A stretch of DNA of 64,000 bases from VXYK01 sp965221585. Its GTDB lineage: Bacteria; Actinomycetota; Acidimicrobiia; Acidimicrobiales; Aldehydirespiratoraceae. Shown here one piece after another: positions 1 to 8,850 of this stretch (positions within the stretch are counted from its first letter, which is position 1; every line of letters starts with the position of its first letter). The notes beneath the pieces are model-generated. The model saw only the letters and a program-made list of their open reading frames with translations, did no database searches and was not told where the DNA came from. Where the stretch lies: assembly GCA_965221585.1 (NCBI GenBank), contig OZ244898.1:2356001-2420000 (forward strand). The letters run 5' to 3'. The position numbers and the translations under genes were made by a program.

Positions 1-1813
1 ACAAAGAACCGAGAACCGGCCCGGCAACGGACCCCAGACCGCCGACGATGGCGATCACGATCACCCGCAGTGAGTTGGCGGGCGCGAACTGCGTGCCCGG
101 GCTCAGCGAGGGCTGCACGATGACATAGAGAGCGCCGGTCAGCGCCGCCATCCCGCCCGCCACGGCGAAGGCGGCGAGCTTCTGTCGGCCGGGCGGAACC
201 GTGGAGGCCGCGGCCATGTCCTCGTTGTCTCGCACTGCGATGAAGGAGCGGCCGATACCCGTGGCGCGTATACGCGTCACGATCCAAGACATCAACACCA
301 ACGTGACCAGGCAGACCAGATACAGCGTTCGCCGCGACTCCCCCACATCTATCCCGAACAGTGCCGGTCGGTCGGGTGGCCGGGGAGCGGTCGTGCCGCC
401 ACTGAAGAAGTCCTGAGCGAAGATCCAAGTGCCGGCCATGACCGCGAAGGCCAAGGTGGTGACAGCCAGGAACAGGCCGCGCACCCGCAGCGCGGGCAGA
501 CCCACAAGCACCGCGACCAACACTCCCAGCGTCGTCGCCAAGATCACCGCGATCCCCCAGGGCACGTCGATGCTGAGATCGAACAGATCGAACGGGATGG
601 GGATGTCGTGACCTTCGGTGAATGCCAGCGTCGCCAACCCGCCAACACCGACGAACGCGAACTGGCCTAGCGACAACTGTCCTGCCCAGCCGGTCAATAC
701 CGTCAACGACAGGGCCACCATGGCGAACAGCAGGATATTGCTCCAGGTGAGGATCGGTGCGGACTCGGTGACGAAGATCGGCACCAGCGCCAAGGCACCG
801 AACAGGAAGAAGAAGCCGATGCCGTTGAGGTTGCGGACCCACCAGATGCTGCGCAGCCGCTCAGGGATCGGGCGCAGGGTCGGCGACAGCGACCAGCCCA
901 CATCCTGGCGCCCGGAACGCACGAACCACAGAACCACCACCAACACCGTTATGAAGAACCAGAGGTTGACGATCGACTGGTTGGTCGAGTCAACGTTGTT
1001 GCGCACAATCTTCTCAACCACGCCGACCGCCAGACCAGCCCAGATGACCCCCGGCAAGGACCGCATCTTGGCCAGCAATGACACCACCAGAACCTTGAGA
1101 AGAAGTTCCTCGACCAGCAGATTGCCGGTGTCATCGATCGTCGCTGCTTGGAAGCCCTGCAGCGGGGCGGTGAGAATCGCGGTTGCCGCCGCGAACGCGC
1201 CTGCGATGGTCCAGACGATGGTCGACACGCGCCGTGGCGAGGTGCCGTAGACCCGGGCGGTATCGGGATTGGAGGCTGACGCCCGGACCGCCAAACCGAA
1301 TCGGGTCTTGGTCATGAACAAGCCGAGCAGGGCTATGAGTGCCGGCACGACGGCGAGCACGGTGATCTCGCGTGCCTGAAGCCGGATGTGGTCGGTCGGC
1401 TCCCAGGTCATCTCAAAAGCGGTGGGAATGTTGCCGCCCGCGGTGATGTCTGGAATCCAGCCGACACGCGCCAGAGTCAGAATCTGGCCGACACCGATTG
1501 TGGCTATCAGCAGAACCAGGCGCGGCGATTCGAACAGCCGCCTCACCACGATCAACTCAACGGCCATCCCGATCAGCGCGGTTCCCGCGATAGCCAGTAC
1601 GAAGGCGACCCACCAGTTCAGCTCGTAGTTGATGATCATCATCACGAAGATCGCCAGGCCGAAGAAACCCATCTCGCCGTGGGCGAAGTTGAGAACCCCG
1701 GTCGAGCGGTATATCAGCACGAACCCCGCCGCCAGCGCGGCATAGGTGAGCCCCGCGATGATGCCGATGACGATCGATTGCTGACCGATCTCAAGACCGA
1801 GGAGTTCGATCAT
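1..1813 (-). CDS. LivH-LivM fused branched-chain amino acid ABC permease (3' end off window)
   Basis: Integral membrane permease of a LivFGHMK-type uptake system. The reading frame is open from the ATG at 1813 to the left edge, about 604 codons, and its C-terminus lies outside the window. Roughly the first 290 residues resemble LivH (hydrophobic, with the LNFAHGEMGFFG segment near residue 37). After a short charged linker a second permease unit resembling LivM starts near residue 310, with GWAGQLSLGQFAFVGVGG and, close to the edge, a VGGLGSVAGPVLGS segment. LivH and LivM are usually separate proteins, so this is a fusion. Its ATG overlaps the TGA of the upstream MFS-LivF gene (ATGA), which indicates translational coupling. 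A third, LivG-like ATPase domain could follow off the edge. The ligand is not known; family naming does not prove amino acids. Confidence 0.85.
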   Translation of the reverse strand, partial: MIELLGLEIGQQSIVIGIIAGLTYAALAAGFVLIYRSTGVLNFAHGEMGFFGLAIFVMMIINYELNWWVAFVLAIAGTALIGMAVELIVVRRLFESPRLVLLIATIGVGQILTLARVGWIPDITAGGNIPTAFEMTWEPTDHIRLQAREITVLAVVPALIALLGLFMTKTRFGLAVRASASNPDTARVYGTSPRRVSTIVWTIAGAFAAATAILTAPLQGFQAATIDDTGNLLVEELLLKVLVVSLLAKMRSLPGVIWAGLAVGVVEKIVRNNVDSTNQSIVNLWFFITVLVVVLWFVRSGRQDVGWSLSPTLRPIPERLRSIWWVRNLNGIGFFFLFGALALVPIFVTESAPILTWSNILLFAMVALSLTVLTGWAGQLSLGQFAFVGVGGLATLAFTEGHDIPIPFDLFDLSIDVPWGIAVILATTLGVLVAVLVGLPALRVRGLFLAVTTLAFAVMAGTWIFAQDFFSGGTTAPRPPDRPALFGIDVGESRRTLYLVCLVTLVLMSWIVTRIRATGIGRSFIAVRDNEDMAAASTVPPGRQKLAAFAVAGGMAALTGALYVIVQPSLSPGTQFAPANSLRVIVIAIVGGLGSVAGPVLGSL

Positions 1814-4044
1814 CCGCCTTCGCCTCCGAGGAAGACCGCACGGGCCAGATCATCGCGTTCAGCGAGTTCCTGTGCGGGTCCTTCGAAGCGAACCACGCCC
1901 TTTTCCATGAAGACCGCCCGATCGGCGAACGCCAAGGCCACGTTGAGCGACTGCTCCACGATCAGCATCGTCTGACCCCGCGCCTTCAGGTCCTGCACAA
2001 CCTCGAGCAGTTCCTGGACCACAACCGGCGCCAGACCCAGACTCAGTTCGTCGATGAGCAGGACTTCAGGTTCGTGGATGAGCGCCATGGCCAAGGCCAG
2101 CATCTGCTGCTGGCCTCCCGACAGGTCACCTGCGAGCTCGCCCAACCGGCCCTCGAGCGCGGGGAAGGTCTCGATCGCCTTGGCAATCCTGCGTTCTACC
2201 TCGTCGGCTTCGGCATCCCGGCCCAACAGGGCGGCGCGCAGGTTGTCGCCGATGCTCAACTCCGGGAAGATTCCCTCGCCTCCCCGCAACTGCACGATGC
2301 CGACCCGGAACCGGGTCTCGGCTTCCGCGTAGGTGATGGTGCGACCGTTGAGGCGGACCACACCGCGATCGGGGATGCCCAAGCCCGAGATGGCCCGCAG
2401 CAGTGTCGATTTGCCGGCTCCGTTGGTTCCGAGCAGAGCCAGCACCTCGCCCTTGGCTACTTCGATCTCCACATCGAACAGGACCTGGACGGGTCCGTAG
2501 CTGTAGTCCAAGTTGCGAACCTGCAGGGCCGGAACATCTTCTCCCGAGGCGATCTTGCGTGCCTCCGTCTGCTCCTCGAGCAGTTCCTCCACAGCCAAGG
2601 AGATGTCGCGGCGTATGTGACGTGCACCGCGTCGGATCAACCAACCGCCGAGCATCGCTGTGTAGGGCGCCAGGATGATCATGGCTGTGCGGTTGTTGTA
2701 GGCATCCGATATCTGACCCGCGATCAACCCGCCGATGAATCCTCCCATCAGAAAGATGAAGACAGGAAGCAGGGCGAACGCTTGGGCCCGGATCCGGTAT
2801 GGAGCAACCAGAGCAATGATCGTGGGGGCAGCCACGAATGCCGCTGAGATCAAAGCCTGAGCCAGGCCCACCAAGACCAGCAGGAGACCAATCGTCTTGA
2901 TCGGCAATGCCACGAAATAGACCAGCCCGGCAGCAATGATCAACGCTCCGGTCAGGTTGACCACCGCTTCGGGATCCTCACGGAACTTCTTGTCGAAGAC
3001 CCGACCCGCAATCGGAATCGCGACCAACGCAGGAATCCACAGCAGCGATTCGACGATCCCGCGGTCGAGAGCGTCGAGACCGTACTTGTCCTCCAGCATC
3101 AGGTTGAACTGGCCGGGCACCGCGATCAACGCGAAACCGAGCACACCGACGCCCGTCGCGAAGAAGTAGAACGTGCGTACCTTTCGCAGCCGTGCCAGGG
3201 CTGTGCTCATCGACGCCTCGAGTTCCTCGACATCGATTGCTTCGTCCTCGAGCACGGCCTCCTGTTCGTTCTGGCCTCTTGGCGGCTCCTTCATGCCGAT
3301 CGAGGCCAGGCCGACGAGCACCGGCGGGATGGCCATGATGTAGAACGCCCAGCGCCAGCCGTCCTCACCGCCGGCGGTTGCCACGATCAACCCGATCGCC
3401 AACGGTCCCAGGAGTTGACCGAGCGGGCGGCCCAGGGCCTCGAATGCAAAGACCCGCGCCCGTGCCTGGATCGGGTAGCGGTCACTGATCAGAGAGTTGG
3501 AGACCGGGATTCGGTACGCCTGCCCGAAGCCGGTTGCGGCGTTGGTCCAGAAGAGCTGGAAGGCATTGACGATGAATCCCGACAACGCCATCGTCGAGGC
3601 CCAGAACAGCGAGGCGATCGGGATGATAGCGACGCGGGTAACGCGGTCGGCGAGCGCTGCCATCGGAACGGCTCCGAGGACCAGGGCGACGCCGCCGAAA
3701 CCAAGGACCCCTGCCAGCACGGTGTCTGAGATGTTCAGCGAGTTCTGGATATCGGGTCCGATGACTCGCACTGCGCGGGGCAGATCGTCGATGAAGTTCA
3801 GCAGGAACATCATCACCACGGTTGTCTTGCCACCGGCGACCATCGCCTCGCGCAACGTCATCGGTTCATCGCCTACCCCGGGCAGAAGATCGTCGGGGAA
3901 TACGACAGCTTTGTCCCGTTCGGCTTGCTCGATCTGGCGTCGGGCTTCTTCGTCCAGGACCGCGGCCGCAAGCCGTGCCGCTGAACTCGCGTTCGGATCA
4001 GCGGCGGTGTCTTCGGTTGCAGCGTCGCTGTCCTGGCTTGTCAT
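1810..4044 (-). CDS. MFS transporter fused to LivF-type ABC ATPase
   Basis: A 744-residue two-domain protein. Residues about 73-472 form a 12-segment major facilitator domain. After a charged linker, residues about 505-744 form an ABC ATPase of the LivF kind: Walker A GTNGAGKST near 539, signature LSGGQQQ near 641 and Walker B VLLIDEL near 661. The Walker B continues ELSLGLAP where LivF proteins normally have EPSLGLAP. The ATG at 4044 follows a G-rich ribosome site. A longer frame to 4173 exists, but its extra 43 residues look non-coding. The stop overlaps the LivHM start, so the ATPase half probably powers that permease. What the MFS half moves, and whether it works separately, cannot be told from sequence. 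The fusion is one uninterrupted frame, not an overlap of two genes. Confidence 0.85.
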   Translation of the reverse strand: MTSQDSDAATEDTAADPNASSAARLAAAVLDEEARRQIEQAERDKAVVFPDDLLPGVGDEPMTLREAMVAGGKTTVVMMFLLNFIDDLPRAVRVIGPDIQNSLNISDTVLAGVLGFGGVALVLGAVPMAALADRVTRVAIIPIASLFWASTMALSGFIVNAFQLFWTNAATGFGQAYRIPVSNSLISDRYPIQARARVFAFEALGRPLGQLLGPLAIGLIVATAGGEDGWRWAFYIMAIPPVLVGLASIGMKEPPRGQNEQEAVLEDEAIDVEELEASMSTALARLRKVRTFYFFATGVGVLGFALIAVPGQFNLMLEDKYGLDALDRGIVESLLWIPALVAIPIAGRVFDKKFREDPEAVVNLTGALIIAAGLVYFVALPIKTIGLLLVLVGLAQALISAAFVAAPTIIALVAPYRIRAQAFALLPVFIFLMGGFIGGLIAGQISDAYNNRTAMIILAPYTAMLGGWLIRRGARHIRRDISLAVEELLEEQTEARKIASGEDVPALQVRNLDYSYGPVQVLFDVEIEVAKGEVLALLGTNGAGKSTLLRAISGLGIPDRGVVRLNGRTITYAEAETRFRVGIVQLRGGEGIFPELSIGDNLRAALLGRDAEADEVERRIAKAIETFPALEGRLGELAGDLSGGQQQMLALAMALIHEPEVLLIDELSLGLAPVVVQELLEVVQDLKARGQTMLIVEQSLNVALAFADRAVFMEKGVVRFEGPAQELAERDDLARAVFLGGEGG

Positions 4045-4119
4045 CGGCCCCCCAGACTGACTGTTCTGTGCGCCGACATCATTACCGAACCGGGGGCGGC
4101 GCGCCACAATCGAAGAACG

Positions 4120-4140
4120 AATCGCTAGCAATTGGCGATT
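4120..4140. promoter_or_regulatory. inverted repeat in the divergent liv promoter region
   Basis: AATCGC at 4120-4125 and GCGATT at 4135-4140 form a 6-base dyad with a 9-base spacer. It lies in the 177-base region between the MFS-LivF gene and the first LivK gene, about 80 bases from either start. The position suits an operator for both directions, but short dyads arise by chance and no regulator gene is adjacent. Confidence 0.3.
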
Positions 4141-4221
4141 GCGATTTGTGTCGTGCGTCACTTGAGGCAACAATTCTGGCTGTGCCGTGAACAGACGCGG
4201 CGCTCATACTTGGAGGGTCCG

Positions 4222-5892
4222 ATGCACAACCTACGGTTCCGCTGGCTAGCTGTTCTGCTGGCTTTTCTTTTTTTCGCCGCTGCTTGCGGTGGTGAGACGA
4301 CCGGAGATTCGAGCGACGACGCCGACGACGGTGACTCGGCCGCGCAGGACGACTCTGGTGACGACGCGCCCGAGACCACCACGGGCGACGACGCCGACGG
4401 TGACGACGCGCCCGAGACGACCGCCGGCGATGATGCTGCCGAAGATACCGGTGACGACATGGCGGAGGAAGAAGAAGTGGCCGGTCCCAACATCTATGAG
4501 GATCCCCGCGGTGGGGTCTTCCTGGAGTTCCAGCAGGGTTTCGACCGCGGGGACCACCCGTTTATGCAGGTTGACCACTTCTGCCTGCCCCATGAACCAG
4601 CCGCTGATCGGGTCGACACAGACAAAGGAATCAGCGCCGACTCGATCAAGGTGGGCCACATCCGCAGTCGGCTCGAGGACCTGACCGACCTGGGCTTCGG
4701 GGTTCCGGTGGGCGACCCCAAAGAGATCTTCGAAGTCTTCATCGACTACATCAACGAGGAGTGCGGCGGAATCCGGGGCCGCATGCTCGATCTCGGCTAC
4801 GCAGAGGCCGTGGTCCTCGGTGCAGACGTCGACGCCAGCCGCAACGCTGCCTGTCTGGCCATGACCGAGGACTTCAACGCCGTGATCGTGATGAACAGCA
4901 CCGGCTTCCAGGGCACGGCCAATCTCTGCCTGGTCGAAGAGCAGGAGACGATATTCATCTCCACCCAAGGCCAGACCGAGGAGTTCATGAACCGTGGCAA
5001 CGACCTGTTGATCTCCCTGTCACCAACGCTCGAAGAGAGCCTCCGTTTCATGGTCATCGACCTGCTGGCGAGTGGTGAGCTCGAGGGCATGACCCTGGGT
5101 GTCGCCGCGCCGAATACACCCGGGCAGGTAGAGGCCGTTGAGGAAGGACTGGTCATACCGGTGCGGGAAGCCGGGTTCGACATCGTCTTCGATGTGATCG
5201 ACTGCGGTGGCGGAACGATCTGCTTCGGGGGCGTCGCCGAGTCGGTCACCAACATGGTCAACGCCGGCGTCGACGGCTTCTTCAACGTGCTCAACGTGGT
5301 TTCGGCACCTGGCTACATTGCTGAGATGGCGAATCAAGGCTTCCAGCCCGGAGACGTGCGTTTCTTCGCCTCGGACTTCAACTCCCAGACTTCTGAACTC
5401 GTGTCGGGGCAGATCGCCAACAACGTCGACGCCGGGAATCTCTACAACGGCGCCACGATCATCGATTTCCGCACCACTGGCGAATACCGGGATCCGGACT
5501 ATGAACCCAACCCGATGGCGGCCAACTGCAACAAGCTGTACGGCGACCACAGTCCGTCGGGAGCCAGCCACGACTGGCAGACGCTCGGTGATTCCGCCTA
5601 CGGAATGGTCGGCAGCGTCTGCGGGATCGTGCGGATCATGGCTCGAGCGCTGTACGACGCAGGCGACAACCCGACCATCGCCGATGTCCGCGAAGCGATT
5701 GTCAACCTGGGTCCGGTCGACAACAACGCCATGGCTCCGGCGTCGATCCGCCCAGGCAAGACACAGTCGGCCGACGTGATCCAGACGCTGGACTACTCGT
5801 TCCCATGTGATCAGCCGCTGCCCTTCATACGGCGCGCCGGGGATCCGATCTGCATCACCGGACGCAACGACTTCCGGCCTGCACCCAGGTAG
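4222..5892 (+). CDS. LivK-type substrate-binding lipoprotein, copy 1
   Basis: Periplasmic-binding-protein-like (Peripla_BP_6) component of the neighbouring Liv-type importer, 556 residues, anchored as a lipoprotein. The signal peptide runs to the lipobox FFAAAC with Cys22. The next 70 or so residues are an Asp/Glu/Thr-rich linker containing a 42-base internal duplication (copies beginning at 4357 and 4399, both encoding GDDAPETT), followed by the ligand-binding fold. The ATG at 4222 is chosen because GGAGGG precedes it at good spacing and the signal peptide starts there; an upstream in-frame start at 4132 adds residues unlike a signal peptide. A close paralogue follows immediately. Divergent from the MFS-LivF gene, probably co-regulated with it. 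The ligand is unknown. Confidence 0.88.
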   Translation: MHNLRFRWLAVLLAFLFFAAACGGETTGDSSDDADDGDSAAQDDSGDDAPETTTGDDADGDDAPETTAGDDAAEDTGDDMAEEEEVAGPNIYEDPRGGVFLEFQQGFDRGDHPFMQVDHFCLPHEPAADRVDTDKGISADSIKVGHIRSRLEDLTDLGFGVPVGDPKEIFEVFIDYINEECGGIRGRMLDLGYAEAVVLGADVDASRNAACLAMTEDFNAVIVMNSTGFQGTANLCLVEEQETIFISTQGQTEEFMNRGNDLLISLSPTLEESLRFMVIDLLASGELEGMTLGVAAPNTPGQVEAVEEGLVIPVREAGFDIVFDVIDCGGGTICFGGVAESVTNMVNAGVDGFFNVLNVVSAPGYIAEMANQGFQPGDVRFFASDFNSQTSELVSGQIANNVDAGNLYNGATIIDFRTTGEYRDPDYEPNPMAANCNKLYGDHSPSGASHDWQTLGDSAYGMVGSVCGIVRIMARALYDAGDNPTIADVREAIVNLGPVDNNAMAPASIRPGKTQSADVIQTLDYSFPCDQPLPFIRRAGDPICITGRNDFRPAPR

Positions 5893-5941
5893 ACCACTTC
5901 CGGCCTGCTGAGGCCAACTACAAACCGTCAGGACAACTCTG

Positions 5942-7537
5942 ATGCATAACCGACGCTCACGTTGGCTTGCGATTCTGTTGGCCTTTGTATTCTTCGCTGC
6001 CGCATGCGGTGGTGAGACAAGCGACGATTCCGGCGCCAGAAGAGACTGGCGACGACCCGGGGATGATGCCGGCGACGACTCTGGAGACGATGCGTCTGGA
6101 GAAACCGACGAAACCGAAGATGAGGCGGGTCCCAACATCTATGAGGATCCTCGGGGCGGTATTTTTCTGGAGTTCCAGCAGGGCTTCGACCGCGCCGGTC
6201 ACCCGTTCATGCAGGTTGACCACTTCTGTCTGCCACATGAACCAGCGGCCGACCGGGTCGACACCGACGACGGAATCAGTTCCGACTCGATCAAGGTGGG
6301 CCACATCCGCAGCCGCCTCGAGGACCTTACCGGCCTGGGCTTCGCGGTTCCCGTGGGCGACCCCAAGGAGATCTTCGAGGTCTTCATCGACTACATCAAC
6401 GAGGAGTGCGGCGGTATTCGCGGCCGCATGCTCGATCTCGGCTATGTCGAGGCGGATGTCCTCGGCGCCGACGTGGACGGCAGCCGCAACGCCGCCTGCC
6501 TGGCCATGACCGAGGATTTCGATGCCGTGGTGGTGATGAACAGCACCGGCTTCGGGGGTACCGCCAACCTGTGTCTCACTGAGGAGCAGCAGACCATATT
6601 CATCAGTACCTCCGGTCAACCCGAGGAATTCCTGGCCCGCGCCGATGATCTATTGGTGTCAATGGCTCCGTCGTCTGAGGAGAACCTTCGCTTCATGGTC
6701 TCAGATCTGCTTTCCAGCGGTCTGCTCGAGGGGCTGACCCTGGGTGTTGCGGCAGGGAACACTCCCGGCGAGGCCGAGGCGGTGGAGGCGGGTCTGGTCA
6801 TCCCGCTGCGTGACGCTGGTTTCGAGGTCGTGTTCGACGTACTCGACTGCGGCGGCGGAACGATCTGTTTCGGAGGTGTCCCCGAGTCGGTCACCAACAT
6901 GGTCAATGCCGGCGTTGACGGTTTCCTGAATGTCCTGAACGTCGTTTCTGCGCCGGGCTATATCTCAGAGATGGTGAATCAAGGCTACGAACCTGGGGAT
7001 GTACGCTTCTTCGCCAGCGATTTCGGTGCCCAGTCGAACGAACTCGTGGCTGGACAGATCGCCAACAACGTCGAAGCCGGCAACCTCTACAACAGCGCCC
7101 GGATAATCGACTTCAAGACCACTGGTGAGTTCCGGGATCCAGACTTCGAACCCACGCCCCTGGCCGCCGGTTGCAACGAACTGTACGGATCGAACAGCCC
7201 GTCCGGCGCCAGCCACGACTGGAGGACTCTGGGGGATTCGGCGTACGGCATGGTCGAGACGATCTGCCACATCGTTCGGATCATGGCGCGGACACTGTAT
7301 GACGCGGGCGACAACCCCACCGTTGCCGACGTGCATGAAGCGCTGGTCAATTTGGGGCCGGTTGACATCAACGGCATGACTCCAGGGTCGATCCGCCCAG
7401 GCAAGACCCAGGCCGCCGACTCGATCCAGACGCTGGACTTCATCTTCCCGTGCGACCAGCCATTGCCGTTCATTCGGCGCAGCGGCGATCCGGTCTGCAT
7501 CACGGGCCGCTACGACTTCCGTCCCGCCCCCCGCTGA
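5942..7537 (+). CDS. LivK-type substrate-binding lipoprotein, copy 2
   Basis: Tandem paralogue of the preceding gene, 531 residues, starting 49 bases downstream. Signal peptide and lipobox (FFAAAC, Cys22) match copy 1 closely and the binding domains align along their whole length without large gaps. The acidic linker is shorter and contains an odd basic stretch, GARRDWRR (about 6032-6060). In the +1 frame the same bases read APEETGDDPG, which is the linker style, so two compensating indels seem to have shifted a short stretch of linker. Differences are spread through the binding domain, which argues for an old duplication with a changed ligand range, not an assembly artefact. A dispersed repeat lies directly after the stop. 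Confidence 0.87.
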   Translation: MHNRRSRWLAILLAFVFFAAACGGETSDDSGARRDWRRPGDDAGDDSGDDASGETDETEDEAGPNIYEDPRGGIFLEFQQGFDRAGHPFMQVDHFCLPHEPAADRVDTDDGISSDSIKVGHIRSRLEDLTGLGFAVPVGDPKEIFEVFIDYINEECGGIRGRMLDLGYVEADVLGADVDGSRNAACLAMTEDFDAVVVMNSTGFGGTANLCLTEEQQTIFISTSGQPEEFLARADDLLVSMAPSSEENLRFMVSDLLSSGLLEGLTLGVAAGNTPGEAEAVEAGLVIPLRDAGFEVVFDVLDCGGGTICFGGVPESVTNMVNAGVDGFLNVLNVVSAPGYISEMVNQGYEPGDVRFFASDFGAQSNELVAGQIANNVEAGNLYNSARIIDFKTTGEFRDPDFEPTPLAAGCNELYGSNSPSGASHDWRTLGDSAYGMVETICHIVRIMARTLYDAGDNPTVADVHEALVNLGPVDINGMTPGSIRPGKTQAADSIQTLDFIFPCDQPLPFIRRSGDPVCITGRYDFRPAPR

Positions 7538-7538
7538 C

Positions 7539-7567
7539 GCGGCTCCGGCTACGCCCGGCAACAACAC
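7539..7567 (+). repeat. dispersed 3' intergenic repeat, copy A
   Basis: The core GGCTCCGGCTACGCCCGGCA followed by ACAA starts right after the LivK copy 2 stop codon. Closely similar units occur several times after dxs (19168-19354) and in degenerate form after gatD (about 44538-44560). It holds two CCGG half-sites six bases apart. Function is unknown. Confidence 0.7.
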
Positions 7568-7574
7568 AGCAGAG

Positions 7575-7647
7575 TGGAGGTGAGGGGAATTGAACCCCTG
7601 GCCTCCTCGATGCGACCGAGGCGCTCTACCAACTGAGCTACACCCCC
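7575..7647 (-). tRNA. tRNA-Ala (anticodon CGC)
   Basis: The complementary strand folds as a 73-base cloverleaf. Acceptor GGGGGTG pairs with CACCTCC followed by discriminator A; the D arm is GCTC/GAGC; the anticodon stem CCTCG/CGAGG holds the loop GTCGCAT; the T arm AGGGG/CCCCT holds TTCAATT. The third acceptor pair is G3-U70, the alanine identity element, which agrees with the CGC anticodon. The terminal CCA is not encoded. Confidence 0.95.
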
Positions 7648-7721
7648 TGCGACCGGCAAGCGTAGCGTCGCGCAGCCGTGGTCCCGCACCGCCAACTCTT
7701 CAATCGGCCCCTTCGAACCTG

Positions 7722-8198
7722 CTAACCGTTGGCAGCTGTGCCCGCGCCCGCGAGCGCACGATGATCGACCATACGATCGGGGTAGAGCATATGAACCTTC
7801 ATCTCACGCTCAGCGACGATGCTGCGACGCCGCGCAGCAAGGTACGCGAAAGATCCAGCTGCAATGTCGACCAAGACATGGATGGCCCACAACCACGGAC
7901 CAAAGGCCAACGCCGCGAACAAGGTTGTCAAGCAGGCCATTCCCAGAGCGATACCCACATCGCGGCGTCGGCGAGCCGCGCCATGCTCGCCTCGCGGTGC
8001 CAACGGGGAGGAAACTTGGACAGCAGTCGAAGACTGGCCTCGGGCCCGTTGTGCAGCCCCGAGCGTGCCCAGCCCTTGGGAGAAGGAACTCACACGGTCC
8101 CTGTCTTGCGCCGAACTCTGGAACCGCAGCCTCAAATACCAGCCGAAATACCCGGCCCAACAGACTGCCAAGGCCACGATGATGATCGACTCCGACAT
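7722..8198 (-). CDS. GlpR-like three-segment membrane protein downstream of the glp-moaA-moaC genes
   Basis: A 158-residue protein with an N-terminal membrane segment (about 5-22), a basic polar stretch of about 55 residues, and a hairpin of two further membrane segments (about 82-99 and 102-121) ending in a basic, Glu-containing tail. Sequence style, topology and location match GlpR, the membrane receptor of the gephyrin-like protein Glp known from Corynebacterium and found near glp in mycobacteria. Here the gene is codirectional with glp, moaA and moaC and 164 bases after moaC. AGGAG sits about 11 bases before the ATG, supporting the start. The polar stretch is shorter than in the mycobacterial proteins. 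The call rests on topology, motif flavour and synteny; no alignment was run. Confidence 0.6.
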   Translation of the reverse strand: MSESIIIVALAVCWAGYFGWYLRLRFQSSAQDRDRVSSFSQGLGTLGAAQRARGQSSTAVQVSSPLAPRGEHGAARRRRDVGIALGMACLTTLFAALAFGPWLWAIHVLVDIAAGSFAYLAARRRSIVAEREMKVHMLYPDRMVDHRALAGAGTAANG

Positions 8199-8309
8199 GT
8201 GGTGTTGTGCTCCTAGGAGGTCTTGTGTTGAGCGGACGCGGTTGTCGGTGGGAAGATTCCCAGAGCTAAGTTACGGTTATACTACAATTGAAATGCAAAA
8301 GCAACGATT

Positions 8310-8338
8310 CGCCTTGTAAGGCCTTGCTTGTAAGGCCC
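8310..8338 (-). repeat. short direct repeat upstream of the GlpR-like gene
   Basis: The unit CTTGTAAGGCC occurs twice with a few bases between, in the 164-base gap between moaC and the GlpR-like gene. This gap is noticeably richer in A+T than its surroundings and could hold a promoter for the downstream gene. No clear hairpin or known site was seen. Confidence 0.4.
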
Positions 8339-8362
8339 TGTAGGAGTGAGTCTTGTGGGCCT

Positions 8363-8848
8363 TCACGTCTCCTCTTCACGGCGATAGTGGCCCGAACGGC
8401 CCCCTGTCTTCTCCCAAAGCGCGATGTCTGAGATGACCATTGAACGATCCTTGGACTTGCACATGTCATAGACGGTAAGCGCCGCAACGCTACAGGCTGT
8501 GAGGGCCTCCATCTCCACTCCCGTGCGGTCTACCGTTTCAACCTGAGACTCGATCACGATACTCGTGTCGAGAATCTCGAAGTTGACTGTGACGCCGCCC
8601 ACGAGCAGCGGATGACACAGAGGGACCAGATCCGCACAACGCTTCGCAGCCTGGATCCCCGCGACGCGCGCAACCGCCAACACGTCTCCCTTCTTTATTG
8701 CTCCCTGGGCTACGGCAAGTGCCGTCTCGGCGGTCATCGACACGCGGCCTCGGGCAATCGCCCGGCGATGCGTCGGTTCCTTGGGGGTGACGTCAACCAT
8801 TCGAGCGCGGCCCGCAGGATCCAAATGTGTGAACCCCCCCTCGGCCAT
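8363..8848 (-). CDS. moaC: cyclic pyranopterin monophosphate synthase MoaC
   Basis: Second step of molybdenum cofactor synthesis: converts the MoaA product 3',8-cyclo-GTP to cyclic pyranopterin monophosphate in the cytoplasm. 161 residues, the usual length. Family motifs are clear: KKGDVLAVARVAGIQAAKRC, the LVPLCHPLL segment and GVEMEALTACSVAALTVYDM. The ATG at 8848 starts MAEGGFTHLD, the normal MoaC N-terminus. An upstream start at 8923 would run into moaA and is rejected. Only two bases separate it from the moaA stop, so the two are co-translated. moaD, moaE and mogA are not in the window. Confidence 0.95.
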   Translation of the reverse strand: MAEGGFTHLDPAGRARMVDVTPKEPTHRRAIARGRVSMTAETALAVAQGAIKKGDVLAVARVAGIQAAKRCADLVPLCHPLLVGGVTVNFEILDTSIVIESQVETVDRTGVEMEALTACSVAALTVYDMCKSKDRSMVISDIALWEKTGGRSGHYRREEET

Positions 8849-8850
8849 GA

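Noticed and set aside
4222..7537. LivK duplication as an assembly artefact
   Set aside because: The two copies differ throughout the binding domain and in linker length, so they are genuine paralogues.
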